Notes under the pieces: model-generated
What the model saw: the letters and a program-made list of their open reading frames with translations, nothing else
Database searches by the model: none
Told to the model about the DNA's origin: nothing
Position numbers and translations under genes: made by a program
Part shown: one piece after another, positions 1-9,932 of the stretch
Layout of the letters: every line of letters begins with the position of its first letter
Position numbering within the stretch: position 1 is the first letter of the stretch
From: Thamnocephalis sphaerospora
Taxonomy: Eukaryota; Zoopagomycota; Zoopagomycetes; Zoopagales; Sigmoideomycetaceae
Assembly (NCBI GenBank): GCA_003614735.1
Contig: KZ992604.1
Location: 1-26,809, forward strand
DNA length: 26,809 nucleotides
Direction: 5' to 3'

Positions 1-80
1 AACGCAAGAAGCACGGGCAAAAACAGGGATGAGGACGGTGTGCGCAGCGAGTGTGAGTGAGAGGCTGCAACGACCATAGC

Positions 81-1904
81 TTATTGCACAACAGCGGCGG
101 TAGCCAGCTCTGTCACATCGCCAAAGAGACTGGCGCCATCAAAGCTGCTGGCGTTAAAGGTCTGCTGCTGCTGCTGCTGCTGCTGCTGGCTTGTCTCATC
201 GGACCGACCGTCGCTGGAGACGACCGACGACGAGTCGAGGCCGGCGGCGGCAGCGGCAGCGGCAATGATCGCCGTGGCAGTGGGCGTACCTGGCTTGATG
301 CCGTGCACACGCAGGTGCATGGCCAGGTTGTCACTGCGCGCAAATCCCTTGTTGCAGCCGTCGACGGCGCACACGTACGGACGCTCGCCAGTGTGCGTGC
401 GCTGGTGGCGCTTCAGGTGTTCGTGGCGCTTGAAGCTCTTGCCGCAGCCCGGCTCAGAGCAGTCGAAGCGACGCTGCGAGCCGTGCTTGGACACACCGGC
501 GTCGCCCGACACACCAAGGTGCGGCTCGCCCAGGGACGGCGAGGAAGAGGTGCGGCGGCCGCGGGTGGCGCCCGAGCCGATCACGCTCATGGAGACGGAG
601 CGACCATGGCGAGAGCTGGACAGGTGAGCAAACGGCGCATCATGCGGGTCCATCACGCTGGAGCCCAGAGAGATGCGACGGGCCGGAGCGGAAAACGAAC
701 CGGCCATCGACATGGGCGTGGCTGCGACGCCATTGCCGGCCGCCAGCATAGCCAGCTCGTGCACATTCGGCGGCTGGTGCGACGTGGCCACGGCCGGAGC
801 CGGGAACGCCGTGGCGACCGAGGCGGCGGTGGCAGCCATCAGATCGAGGTAGGCCTGGTCAAAGGCAACGGACGCGGCCGGATTGCCCGCCGACGGCACC
901 GGAGCCATCTTGCCCGCACGCGGGAACGGATCGCTGCCAATCGAATGGACAGGCGCGGCGTCCGGCATGCCTGGGTAGGCAAATGGCGCCGACATGCTCG
1001 GCAGCGCCATGCCGGCCGAGGATGCCGGCGGAGCACCGGCCGCCATCGACGTTGGCTCGATAGCATCCACGTAGGCATGGGAGCTCATGCCGGCCGACAT
1101 GGACGTTGGTGCTGGCGCCTGCATCTCCCAAGAGTTGAGAGGTGCCGAAGTAGCCGGATCCATCATCGGACCGGGGCCGGGCATGAACAGCTGGCCGTAG
1201 TTGCCGGTCACCGAGTGCGACTCGGCCGCGGGCATGCCGAGGTCGTACGGGTGCATGGAGGCAGCGCGCATCGGCGCATGGCTGACCGGCGCGCCGTAGA
1301 GCTGCTGCTGCTGCTGCGGCTGCGGCGTGCCAGGCAGCGACATGCCCGGAGCGGCAAAGTTATAGTTGGAGAAGGCGGCGGTGGCGGCGGCAGCGGGCGC
1401 CACACCGTACAGGTTCGACGGCAGACCAGGCATACTGCGGTCAGCCGAAGAGACCGGAATGGTGCACGGCTCGATACCGAGCGCCTCGCGCTTCAGATCA
1501 CGGTCGAGCGCATCCTGGAAGAGACGGTCGTGCGGCACAGAGAACCAGTAAAAGACCTTTTGCTTCTTTTGCGTGCGAACGCAGTTGTGCTTGTAGAGCA
1601 GCTCGAGAAACTCGCTGCGGGGCTCCTCCAGGGTAGCGTCGACACCTGGCTTGAGGTTGCGAAGGTCGCTGAACACGCCTTCCTCAAACTTCTTGACGTT
1701 GCGCACAGGCCGGCCGGCCGCCTGGAAGCGGAAGGTCAGCACGCGCACAATGTCGGTGCCAGTGATGTGGAACAGATCGCGCCACAGCACACAGGAGATG
1801 TATTCGCCGGTAGGCAGCAGGAAGCGCTTGATGGTCTGCTCTGGATCCCAGTCATTGGGCGCAGTAGCCAGAAAGTAGCGAAGCTGCTCGACGGTCGAGT
1901 CCAT
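81..1904 (-). CDS. STE12: Ste12-like transcription factor (STE domain plus two C2H2 fingers)
   Basis: One uninterrupted 607-residue frame. Residues about 5-145 form the STE/homeodomain-like DNA-binding domain, with the family hallmarks [29 protein letters not shown] and [19 protein letters not shown]. Two C2H2 fingers lie at about 482-504 and 512-534, joined by a TGERPY linker. Between them is a low-complexity Ala/Pro/Ser/Met-rich region with a short Gln run near 196-201; a Q9 run (573-581) follows the fingers. Ste12 proteins act in the nucleus downstream of the pheromone/filamentation MAP kinase cascade in fungi; the STE-plus-C2H2 layout is the one known from filamentous fungi and not from Saccharomyces. 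The ATG at 1904 puts the domain at the very N-terminus, so an extra upstream exon cannot be excluded. The SP/RRTSSS-rich stretch around 410-460 is a plausible phosphorylated segment (inference). Confidence 0.95.
   Translation of the reverse strand: MDSTVEQLRYFLATAPNDWDPEQTIKRFLLPTGEYISCVLWRDLFHITGTDIVRVLTFRFQAAGRPVRNVKKFEEGVFSDLRNLKPGVDATLEEPRSEFLELLYKHNCVRTQKKQKVFYWFSVPHDRLFQDALDRDLKREALGIEPCTIPVSSADRSMPGLPSNLYGVAPAAAATAAFSNYNFAAPGMSLPGTPQPQQQQQLYGAPVSHAPMRAASMHPYDLGMPAAESHSVTGNYGQLFMPGPGPMMDPATSAPLNSWEMQAPAPTSMSAGMSSHAYVDAIEPTSMAAGAPPASSAGMALPSMSAPFAYPGMPDAAPVHSIGSDPFPRAGKMAPVPSAGNPAASVAFDQAYLDLMAATAASVATAFPAPAVATSHQPPNVHELAMLAAGNGVAATPMSMAGSFSAPARRISLGSSVMDPHDAPFAHLSSSRHGRSVSMSVIGSGATRGRRTSSSPSLGEPHLGVSGDAGVSKHGSQRRFDCSEPGCGKSFKRHEHLKRHQRTHTGERPYVCAVDGCNKGFARSDNLAMHLRVHGIKPGTPTATAIIAAAAAAAGLDSSSVVSSDGRSDETSQQQQQQQQQTFNASSFDGASLFGDVTELATAAVVQ
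162..188. repeat. (CTG)9 trinucleotide repeat coding for poly-Gln
   Basis: Nine perfect CTG units, read as CAG on the minus strand, giving the Q9 run near the Ste12 C-terminus. Such repeats commonly vary in length between strains. Confidence 0.95.
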
Positions 1905-3350
1905 GTCGATGTATGCGGTGTAGCGGGTGGATGAAAGTGCGTGGGTGGCACGGCAGTTTGTAGTCTATGTCCTTGCGTAAACGAAACACGTGCAGGCGTG
2001 CGTAAGATGCAATATCGAAACGGCGTGGGCACTTGCTTGGCCGGGAACGGCGTGTGTGGACCAGAGTACGCTGGTACTAGGAGAGTGGGCGACAATGGCT
2101 ACGCGGCTCGCTGGAACGGAAGCGAGAAGGTAGACCACAGAAGGATGGGAACGTCTGTCCGGCAGGCGTTCGCTCTATCGCTAGCTGTGTGTGTGCGGTG
2201 CGTATGCAAATGAGTCGTTGACTACGGCAGAGACGAACGTATATAAGCAGCAGGAACGCTGGTTAGCAGAGCAACGTTCAAGGATGCGTACGTGGGTGGG
2301 TGTGACCGCAAAAGGACAGGCCACTGTAAAGCAAGTCGTAACGAGCCACGGACCAGCGGGCACGAAACAGGCAACGTTTACAGCAAAGCGAGAGAGCGAG
2401 AGAGGACGGGCAAGGGCGATGGGGATGCAAGGGCCAGCAATGCAACGGTGTGAGATGTGTACTGCAATCGAACAGAGCAAAGCGTGGTAAAGAGAGAAAG
2501 AGGTGGGTGGGTGTATGGCAGACACGCGTGTGTAGGCCACAACAAATGCAAAAGAGAGCGAAAGGGCCGTGCGGCAGAAAAGCACAGGCGCAAAAGGAGA
2601 AAGAGTGAATGTGGACCAGCCGGGGCAGGTGTGCTTGTGAGCGGATGCGAGTGAAAAGTAAGAGGTGCGGTAGCGCAGGAGGGGCCCAGCGCGCGGCAGA
2701 CGGCAGAGGCGGCGTAATAAAATGTAGCCTCACTCGGCGTACAAAGCCAACAACGGGGCAGGTCGGAGTGCGGATGAGGTGAAACGAGTTCGGCCCAGTC
2801 GGGTAATGGGGCAACACGCTGCGACAACACGGGACGGCGGAACGTACACTTTGGCAACACAGGTGAGACGAGCACGAGCGAGAGCCAGCTCGAGCACGAG
2901 TCCAGCGGCGTAAGTGGTGGTAGTTAGTAGTAGTAGTAGTAGAGAAAGAGTACTAGACGGTAAAGCTAACCGGTTGAAATAGGTTAGCACGTTGAAGCAA
3001 AGGACAGGGTCACGTCACATACACTGCCGGCGTAGACGGTCAAGCGGCAAAAGCCAGTGAGCAGAGTGAGCGAGTGGTGGTGGTGAGCAGCGCGCCAGCA
3101 AGATCGGCTGAAACGTAGCAGGTGGGCAACAAGTGTGAGAGAGCAAGTGTGTCAACGGATGCGGCGAATAAGCGCGCAAGTGAGCAGGGCGGATGATGTG
3201 TGTGTGTGATGGCAGCAGAAGCACCGACGCACGCAAGCGCAGGGCAACAAGTGAGCAATGACGGTGGCGATGGACGAAGGATGATGAACGAGAAACGGAG
3301 CAGAAATACGGGGGAGTACGGAGACAGGCATCCTTATAATGTACAAGTAG
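1905..3350. other. Upstream region of STE12, purine-biased, no convincing gene
   Basis: The + strand is markedly rich in A and G over roughly 2,180-3,350, so the STE12 sense strand is C/T-rich here. Several mutually overlapping open frames on the minus strand follow from this composition and resemble no family. A TATATAA sequence occurs at about 2240-2247. The stretch is best read as promoter and/or long 5' leader of STE12. I see no tRNA or recognisable coding exon. Confidence 0.5.
2925..2942. repeat. (TAG)6 microsatellite
   Basis: Six perfect TAG units in the noncoding region upstream of STE12. Confidence 0.9.
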
Positions 3351-3364
3351 CCTACGACGACGAA

Positions 3365-3380
3365 TGTGTGTGTGTGTGTG
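3365..3380. repeat. (TG)8 microsatellite
   Basis: Eight perfect TG units in noncoding DNA; a second (GT)8 tract lies about 130 bp downstream. Confidence 0.9.
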
Positions 3381-3512
3381 CGGTACGGATCTACGCACGC
3401 GGTCAGTCAGTGGTCAACTCCGATGGTCACCAGCGCAATGACGACAGCCACTGCCAGCCGTACCAGCACAGCAACGGCAGCAACGGCAGGCAACACGCCG
3501 CTAAGTATCCGC

Positions 3513-3528
3513 GTGTGTGTGTGTGTGT
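3513..3528. repeat. (GT)8 microsatellite
   Basis: Eight perfect GT units in noncoding DNA. Confidence 0.9.
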
Positions 3529-3972
3529 ACGTGAGCACAAGGACGTGCTTGGCCAACGAACAGCCATGCAAACGCCTGAGGTCGCTGCCGGCACCGCCAG
3601 CGTGCACTGTGGTCGCGTATCTCGCACGCGCAAAAGGCGCAGGAATAGGACGAGCGGCCGAGAATGGGAATGCGGCCACGGACAGAACCGTCGCGAGGCG
3701 GCCACCACGGGCGGCGTAGGACAAGTGCGACGAGCGAGCAACCTGTTTCTGGCGGGAATTCGTCCGCCAGCGGTCCAATGACCGTCCAGGCTGGGCTGAA
3801 ACAAGCACTGGTAGCCAGAATCGGCAATTGGGCCTTTATTGTCGCCATGACCATTTTTGTTGATGAAAGATGCGGGTCCCACCCGCAACCCTTGAGGCTG
3901 CCAACACCGCCATGCCACTGCGGCGCGCGCGAGCGGACGCCATCATGCGTCGGCCGAGCGTTCATGCACCGA

Positions 3973-3986
3973 GCGCGCGCGCGCGC
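3973..3986. repeat. (GC)7 dinucleotide tract
   Basis: Seven alternating GC units, a potential Z-DNA-forming sequence, in noncoding DNA. Confidence 0.85.
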
Positions 3987-5295
3987 CGTCCGCCACGCCG
4001 GCTGCAGTGCAGCGCTTACCGCGGCAGCATGCAAATGCGCTTTTCATCTATGACAATCGCCAGCCTAGAGACACAAGCAGTCCAGGTGCCAGGCCAGAGA
4101 TCGTGTGGCCGGATTTGAAAGCATGTCTGTAAACGGATGCCGAGACCAAACCGCAGCGTGATGCTCATTTGGCGTCTATCGGCAACGCGGTCGCCAAAGT
4201 AAGCCGCCCAACACGTCAACACCGCAGCAGCAGCGGCAACGGCAGCAAACGGCGACCGTTCCGCGATGCCATCGACGATCGCGATTGTGACCGCGGACAC
4301 CGCCCGTCCGTGTGCTATGCGCGTCGCCATCGGGTGGTCAAGCGCATGCTTCACCACTGCGCATGCTTGCCACACACTGGCCGCTAGCTCATTGGAGCAG
4401 CCGAGCAAACCGCTGCAGGTGTGTTTTCATACCAGCACGTTGAGTAGCAGGTCATGTGTGTGTACGGGATCCCAGGGCCAAGGCGGCTGCCGCATGCCAC
4501 CGTCATCCTTTTCGCTCCACACACCCCACCCCACACACAAAGCCTGTCGGCCCACGAGCATCGACCTAGGCAGACGTGTCTGTGTGGGCACAGTAGATAG
4601 CGTCCGCGTGTAGGATACGGCCGCTTTGGTCGCTTGGCTTGTGCCATTCCGCCGCTGTTTCGCGCGGCTGATACTGGTAAACGAACAAACAAGCAAGCAA
4701 GCAGATAAGTTGGTGCCTGTATCTCCGTGTTCGGCTTTTGCGACTGGTGTTGCGTGTGTAACATCAATGCCATGCCCGGCCGTGCGATACGTGTTCCAGC
4801 AGCAGTATGAAACGCAACTGTAGGTTTTGGCGACCAGTCGAGAGACCCTGCGGCAGATGTGGGTGCCACGCCTGGACATAACCGGCATGCAAAGCGCCGC
4901 GCAACATCGTCGTAGCACCGTCGTTCGGCCATTCCATGGGGAAGCCAACGTTGAAACGTGTGCGCTCAAGCCGTGGAGAGAAGACATGCCATCCAGCGCA
5001 GCAGAGGCCGGCGAACGCATGCCAGCGGTGCTAGGACAAAAGGGCGGTGCATCTGCGTGGTACAATGCTATGCGCGGGACATGACCAATACGGTGAGCGT
5101 CCTGCGTAGCATTCGGTGACATCGATGCCGCCTAGGCCAACGCCTTTACCGCAGGCACGTTCTGGTCGCACTCGCCGGTGTCCAATCTAGCACACTGCGG
5201 GCGATGCTTCCAAACACCGTCCAACGGCGCAGGTACATTCACGTGTAGGCACAAACCGCCATATATCCGGCGACAGAGTAATAACGAGCACGGGC

Positions 5296-5313
5296 ATTAT
5301 TATTATTATTATT
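5296..5313. repeat. (ATT)6 tract downstream of the AIFM2-like gene
   Basis: Six ATT units, read as AAT repeats on the minus strand, about 80 nt past the stop at 5391. Overlapping AATAAT words could serve as the polyadenylation signal of the minus-strand gene (inference). Confidence 0.6.
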
Positions 5314-5390
5314 AGGAATGGATAGGATGCGACGGTACAAACGATTGGATGCTATACTGTACTGGGCAAGTCGTAGCAGGCGAGAGGCGA

Positions 5391-6627
5391 CTAGTCTGCT
5401 TGCGGTTTGGCGGCAAGCTGGTTGTAGGTACGCTTAAGCATAAAGTCTTTGCCTTTGAGCATCTTTACCAGTGTGCGGCCAATCACACCAATGCCCGGAA
5501 GCTGAGCGGCGCCTTCACGGCTGCCAATGGTCACCATGCATGCGTTGAGCGTCTTGAACTCGCTTAACTTGGCCGTGCTGGAAGCATTGCGTTGTGCGCG
5601 CACGAGTCGAATAATGTTTTCGGCCGACAGCGCGCCCTGGGCACCGGCCAGAAAAGCCAACTTGGATCCAAGATCGGCGCAGTCGCCAACGGCAAAGATG
5701 TGGTCGTGCGCCTGCAGCTGCGACGTGGGCCGGACGCGAATCTCGCTGGTCTCCGGATTGACCACGTTTTCACCCAGTGTCTGCGCCAGGTCGGTATTGA
5801 GGCCAGTATGGCCAGTGGCAGAAAACTGTTTGGGCACGTATACGGTAAGCGTACCATCGCTAGCGTGCATCCCCATGCCGCAGGCTTACCAGCAGGTCGG
5901 CTTCAATGGTCTCGCCATTGTCCAGCTCCCACGCATGCTCGCCGGCAACATACCCAGCTGCACGCTGTTCAGCGGTGAGAGTGATGCGGCGACCGAGCAC
6001 CACGTGCACTCCAAATGCAGTCAACTTGGCCAACAGCTTGGCACGAAGTTTGTCGGCAAGGGCGGGTGGGTTCGCCAGCAGCTGGTTCTCGGCCGACACA
6101 ATCGTCACCGTTGAATCCGGATAGTTTTGCTTCAGCTCTCCGGCCAGCTCAATGCCCACGGCGCCACCGCCCACTACAACAATACGCTTTGCTTTCTGGA
6201 CTGCAGCAAGCGCCTCCTTGAGTGCGGCCACGCCTTCCTCCACCACATCTGTGTTGACCTTGCTTGGTACGCCGTAGCGGCTGCCCGTCGCTAGCACTAG
6301 GTAGTCGTAGCTCAGCTCGCGGCCATCCTCGAGTACAATGCGGTCCACGTGTGCCTCGCGTACACGGGAGCGCTCGTGATGCACCGAGTCGCCACGCAGA
6401 AACGGTGCATTGGCGAGTGGAATGAAACATTTTTCCGCAAAGCCTGGCTGCGCTACTGCGCGCAGAAATGCAATGTTGTGAAAGTGATGGTCACGCGGCT
6501 CCACCAGCGTTACATCCAAATTGAGTGCGTTGGCGTGCTTGGCCAGCTCGGTAAGGGCTCCAACGCCGGCGAATGAGCCGCCGACCACGAGAACCCGGGT
6601 TTTACTGCTGCTATCGTTGGTGGCCAT
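5391..6627 (-). CDS. AIFM2/FSP1-like FAD-dependent NAD(P)H oxidoreductase
   Basis: Two exons: 6627-5890 and 5825-5391, with a 64-nt intron (5826-5889, GTAAGC...AAACAG). The join gives EADLL followed by FSATGHTGLNTDL, which restores the family strand and loop exactly; without it the frame hits a stop just inside the intron. The product is 390 residues, close to AIFM2/AMID (about 370). Residues 11-21 (VLVVGGSFAG) form the FAD Rossmann motif, 149-164 (VVVGGGAVGIELAGEL) the NAD(P)H motif, and 289-297 (IFAVGDCAD) the C-terminal FAD-binding motif. The family reduces quinones using NAD(P)H at membranes or mitochondria. The start is the ATG at 6627; the frame extends four codons upstream to a TTG only. 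No signal peptide is evident. The substrate is unknown. Confidence 0.9.
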
Positions 6628-7092
6628 CTTGCTATCCAAACTGACTATTGATTACGCGATTACTTGCTGTGCGATGAGGCGCGCAACGAGCTACACGGTT
6701 CAGACGGCGGCTTTAATGCTAAAAGACGGCGTTTCACCATGCTAGTCGGAGTAGCTGCTTAGTGATGATGATTAGTCATCAAGCACGCGATTTTTCGCAT
6801 CAGCGCGCAAACTGGATAAAAGATCCTTTAATGCCAAGAATTGCGTAGCACACGTGCCCTAATGCGATTGGATACCAGGAAATCCATCAACAGCGATGTA
6901 AAAACAGTCCATAAAATGCAGATTGCACTGCCAGAAATTTCTGTTTGCTAGCCTAGACTCGCCAGCCTGGCGGTGTCATGCAATGGCTATTCTTTTGACC
7001 GCACTATCGCTCACAGCACACCAAAACGAGATAACATGGCAGAATGATGACAGGCGGCCACGTGTTGCTGGCTGCTCGACTAGCAAAAAAAG
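6628..7092. other. Intergenic: upstream region of the AIFM2-like gene and tRNA 3' flank
   Basis: No coding frame of note. The stretch is AT-richer than its surroundings and should hold the promoter of the minus-strand oxidoreductase gene. Apart from the oligo-T terminator of the tRNA, nothing specific is recognisable. Confidence 0.5.
7085..7091 (-). terminator. RNA polymerase III terminator (T7)
   Basis: Seven consecutive T on the minus strand, starting two nucleotides past the tRNA-Glu discriminator base; the standard Pol III stop. Confidence 0.9.
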
Positions 7093-7164
7093 CACCGGTA
7101 CGGGGAATCGAACCCCGATCTCCTCGGTGAAAGCGAGATATCCTAGCCGTTGGACTATACCGGT
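7093..7164 (-). tRNA. tRNA-Glu (anticodon UUC)
   Basis: A complete 72-nt cloverleaf without intron. The 7-bp acceptor stem ACCGGTA/TACCGGT pairs perfectly, the D arm is GTCC...GGAT, the anticodon loop CTTTCAC carries UUC, and the T arm is CGGGG-TTCGATT-CCCCG with a 4-nt variable loop. The discriminator is G73 and CCA is not encoded, as in eukaryotic nuclear genes. Sequence details (GGCTA in the D loop, CTTTCAC loop) match eukaryotic tRNA-Glu. Confidence 0.96.
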
Positions 7165-7183
7165 CTACGTATCGGACTGTAAA

Positions 7184-7190
7184 TATATAA
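7184..7190 (-). promoter_or_regulatory. TATA element upstream of tRNA-Glu
   Basis: TTATATA on the minus strand lies 20-26 nt upstream of the mature tRNA 5' end. Upstream TATA boxes help position TFIIIB on tRNA genes in Schizosaccharomyces pombe and plants; the same role here is inferred from spacing. Confidence 0.5.
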
Positions 7191-7571
7191 AACTATGTCA
7201 TACGTATTTTCCTAGTAAGCGTTACGACAGCGGCCGCTTTTTTACATGCACTCGCGTTCGCAACCTACTAGTCTGCGGTCTGCCAATTCGGGCTGCGTAT
7301 TCAGACGCTATAGAGTTGAAAGACACTTTAGTATCTACAACAGCATATTTCAGGCCCTCGTAGTGGTGGCCGCTCGACTTTTACGAACTTGGACCAAATG
7401 GTAACAGTCTCTACGCACCCACCAATGCTAGGAACCTTCGTCCTGATCAACATTTGCTACCGCTGAATCCTGTGGGCCATCTCGGTGTGTTTAGTAGTAT
7501 ATGATCGTTTTTACCGAGGCCGCTACGTACAGGCTAGACCGCATAGCCGATTGTTCTTTTAGCCACACAGC
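7191..7571. other. Intergenic stretch, nothing recognised
   Basis: No frame, RNA gene or repeat is supportable between the tRNA promoter and the ORF at 7572. Confidence 0.5.
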
Positions 7572-7892
7572 ATGGCGTTTACCGTTATCAACCGATGCGA
7601 CTGGCGCTCGTCAATCTTTGGGCGGCTCGAGCACAACAACGCAGTGATCAGATGGCATCGAAAGGACGTGGTCAGGCGCAGGAATGAGGCATACTGGCTG
7701 CGAAGCCACCCTCGCGAAGCGTACATGCGACGGATGCTAGGTGATAAAGGAGAGCGATGGCGCCAGAGCTGGGCCTGCCGTCCGCCACCAGGATATGTCA
7801 TCATGGCACGCACGATCCGCCGGGCACGGAAGAGTTGGTGGATGACGGTACGCCGAAAGGCAATGAAGCTGGCAGCGGAGAAAGGCCGTTAG
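7572..7892 (+). CDS. Hypothetical 106-residue protein ending in a repeated basic module (possible retroelement fragment)
   Basis: The frame starts at ATG 7572 and stops at 7892, just 4 nt after the end of a 121-bp segment (7768-7888) that recurs at 26381-26501 with three differences. The protein is very basic and Trp/Arg-rich. The shared part runs from WACRPPPGYV to KLAAEKGR; the first 65 residues have no counterpart at the second copy. At the second copy the same frame continues into a CCHC zinc-knuckle region typical of non-LTR retrotransposon C-termini, so this ORF may be a truncated relic of such an element. An AATAAA follows at 7905-7910, so a short expressed gene is also possible. Function unknown. 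Confidence 0.5.
   Translation: MAFTVINRCDWRSSIFGRLEHNNAVIRWHRKDVVRRRNEAYWLRSHPREAYMRRMLGDKGERWRQSWACRPPPGYVIMARTIRRARKSWWMTVRRKAMKLAAEKGR
7768..7888 (+). repeat. 121-bp dispersed direct repeat, copy A
   Basis: Identical to 26381-26501 except at three positions by eye (118/121). The differences change one residue (Lys here, Thr in copy B); the other two are synonymous in the shared frame. The flanks diverge abruptly on both sides. Confidence 0.95.
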
Positions 7893-7904
7893 GCAGACAC
7901 TTGT

Positions 7905-7910
7905 AATAAA
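7905..7910 (+). promoter_or_regulatory. AATAAA polyadenylation signal
   Basis: A canonical hexamer 13 nt after the stop of the 7572-7892 frame. Confidence 0.5.
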
Positions 7911-8465
7911 TGATTCAATCCACCACCTTTTTTGGGGGTCGTCAAACGGACGACCAGTTGCCGAGTATATACCGCCTAGGAAGCCTAGGGGTATCTCTGC
8001 CGTTTTTATTGGACTGTTTCTTGCCGTACCAACACTACTCGTGTCAGGTGCTCGTAAAGTGACTAAGTGGATGATTTATTCCTTTCGGCCGCAAACCCAT
8101 GCAACCTTATATAGTGGTGGGTCGAATGATATCTAAGGTTGCGTCTGCTACTTGTGACTCGGGTAACGGCAATAAGGTGTACCAGGATCTCGTGCTGCAG
8201 TACAGGCGGTGAGGCGAGGGGTGTACTCGTGCTGCTGCACAAGCGATAAGACGAGGTGCGGGTATCCCTGTGTTACGGGCACCGTCGGCTTTCAACAAGC
8301 CTTTTGCCGTGTACTGCGCCGCGCTTGTTTCATAAAGACACTAAAACTACACCATTCAATTTAATAGGAGTAGAAACAATAGAACGATGAATTGCATGCA
8401 GTGAAAAGGCTACAAATACAGTATACTCTCGTATAACAATGTGCGATTTTAGAACAGCAAACCAT
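7911..8465. other. Intergenic stretch with a hairpin
   Basis: Between the small ORF and the 3' end of the seven-helix gene. It holds a perfect 7-bp stem with 5-nt loop (7937-7955) and two CCTAGG palindromes (7975-7980 and 7984-7989). No coding frame is credible. Confidence 0.5.
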
Positions 8466-9478
8466 TCATTGTGCTAGCGCGACAGTCGACTCTCGAAAGC
8501 TGCGGATGGAGGGAGGTACTTGGTTGCTTTGCGGTATTCTATTGGAATTTCGGTGAAAGGACGGGCCATTTCTGTAGTTTTGCGTTATGTAGACGTGCAT
8601 TGTGAGAAGAATGGCGGAAACACACCTGCATGCGCGCAGCAAATCAGTCAGCAATAACTCTATCGGGTGCAAGTGCGCAGATCTTACCAGTCCAATACAA
8701 AGAGCATGGAAGATATCACACCCAGTGCCTCAACAACAACGATCGTAAGAGCAGCCAAATGAGAGGCAACCATGCACAAGATGATTTGGATACCATCGTT
8801 GGCTAGCCGCCTCCATGCATGTGAGCCAAACAGGAGATACTGGCGATAGATGACTGTAATGAATGCGACCGAAAACATGACGTTCAACGGGCCATATAGT
8901 CCAAACCGCAGCCACGGAAAATAAGCCGGATAAACGAAAATGCACTCGCAAACTGATGTCATAATTGACGGACTGGCCCACGCTATGTAGGTGAGCAGTG
9001 GCGGGCCGACAGCAGCTATTGAAGCAAACACCAGCATCCAGCGCTGGCGACCGTGAACTAGGTATGCCTTTTGCAGCAGAACCGCGCCCACGCATAGGTC
9101 GCTGGTAGAGGCGCCCACCGCAGCAAGCCACACGTTTGTGCGACAGACTGGGCCGCCTGGAATCAAGGTGAAGGAGGAGGTGAGGCTGTAGAAAAAGCCG
9201 GTAAAGGACTGAAGTAGACAGCACCAACTGGCGAGCGAACGTGGCCGCGTACGCACCATGTTTAGCGCATACCACAGACAGTGTACGAAAATGGAGAGCA
9301 TCACAATGTACATGATGGCCTGTAGATATGCGTTGGCTACTTGCGCGCGCTTTTGCTGCAGACTACCGCTCCCTGTTGTCACGCACGTAAATGCATTTTG
9401 CTCGCCTAGCGGGTGAATATGGATACTGCCGAAATGTGCGGCACCGCGCCTCCAGTCGTCATTATCCAGCTTATACAT
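8466..9478 (-). CDS. Seven-transmembrane GPCR-like protein, paralogue 1
   Basis: Two exons, 9478-8688 and 8625-8466, with a 62-nt intron (8626-8687, GTAAGA...GCATGCAG) splitting the TGG of Trp264 in phase 2. Product 316 residues. Seven hydrophobic segments lie at about 50-74, 84-106, 115-140, 148-169, 190-212, 229-250 and 254-280. Cys112 just before helix 3 and Cys177/Cys179 between helices 4 and 5 match the positions of the class A GPCR disulfide. The start at 9478 (MYKLDNDD) aligns best with the paralogue at 13557; the frame is open further upstream. The paralogue shares GEQ near the N-terminus, CCL(L/V)Q, P(V/S)CRT, LLQ(K/R)AY, RW(M/L)LVF, WASP, PWxRF, the Pro-x-Asn-Val of helix 5, AWxRL and the MHV of exon 2. 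I recognise no named family; a sensory receptor role is inferred. Confidence 0.85.
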
Positions 9479-9531
9479 TGCTTGGACGTAACAAGCCTTA
9501 TACCGGTACGAAACTGACAGTGAAGAGAGGG

Positions 9532-9539
9532 ATATATAT
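9532..9539 (-). promoter_or_regulatory. TATA-like element upstream of the 8466-9478 gene
   Basis: ATATATAT lies 54-61 nt upstream of the chosen ATG at 9478, a credible core promoter position, and supports starting translation at 9478 rather than farther upstream. Confidence 0.4.
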
Positions 9540-9932
9540 GGGCGGGGTGCGCGCCGCCACAAAGACGCTGCAGTTATAGAGGTACGCGAGGGACGGGAAC
9601 CACTGCTGCATGCATGCATCCTCCGCATGCCACGCATGTGCAGTATGAATTGGATGCGACCATAATTTATTATGCCCGGAACTCTGCTAAGCGGCGGAGT
9701 AGCGCTTTGTTCTCTTATGCTATGCCTGCGTCAGCGTATAGAGGTCGAGTTAGCGTTGGTCTGTGGCTTGGGCAAAGTGGCTCTCAAGCATACGGCCACA
9801 ATTGGTTCCAGGCAATGCATATGCTACACGTGGGCACGCCAATGTGCGCAGGCGGTTGCACCACGCATGCATCATGGCTGCGTGAATGTCCCGTGCGGTG
9901 TGCAAATTTTCTACGCTGGGCTGAATAGATGG
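9540..9932. other. Upstream flank of the seven-helix gene, no gene seen
   Basis: Short frames on both strands only, with no family resemblance. Confidence 0.4.

Larger units (their letters stand above)
3351..5390. other. Intergenic stretch without a supported gene
   Basis: Contains two TG tracts, a (GC)7 tract at 3973-3986 and a (ATT)6 tract at 5296-5313. Open frames of 110-230 codons exist on both strands (for example 4427-5122 minus) but show no family motif, have irregular composition and overlap one another. A minus-strand AATAAA (3835-3840) lies downstream of an Ala-rich 130-codon frame (4016-4408 minus), which is the only one with faint gene-like context. I cannot support a gene here. 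Confidence 0.4.

Noticed and set aside
57-1934. 625-codon antisense frame covering all of STE12
   Set aside because: It is the complement of a GC-rich, Ala/Gly/Pro-rich coding frame; its translation is low-complexity Arg/His/Gly with no domain, while the opposite strand carries an unmistakable Ste12 protein.
2181-2990. Several overlapping frames of 86-179 codons on the minus strand
   Set aside because: All three frames are open because the strand is pyrimidine-rich; the products are Leu/Ser/Pro/His low-complexity.
4016-4408. 130-codon Ala-rich minus-strand frame with a downstream AATAAA
   Set aside because: The hydrophobic Ala run derives from a GCN-rich stretch; no homology is recognisable and frames on the other strand are also open. 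Not enough to call a gene.
4427-5122. 231-codon minus-strand frame
   Set aside because: Overlaps other equally long frames, has a Cys/His/Thr-rich composition without family motifs, and no splice or promoter context supports it.
5826-5889. Apparent frameshift or premature stop in the AIFM2-like gene
   Set aside because: A 64-nt GT-AG intron joins the two frames exactly at conserved residues, so the gene is intact.
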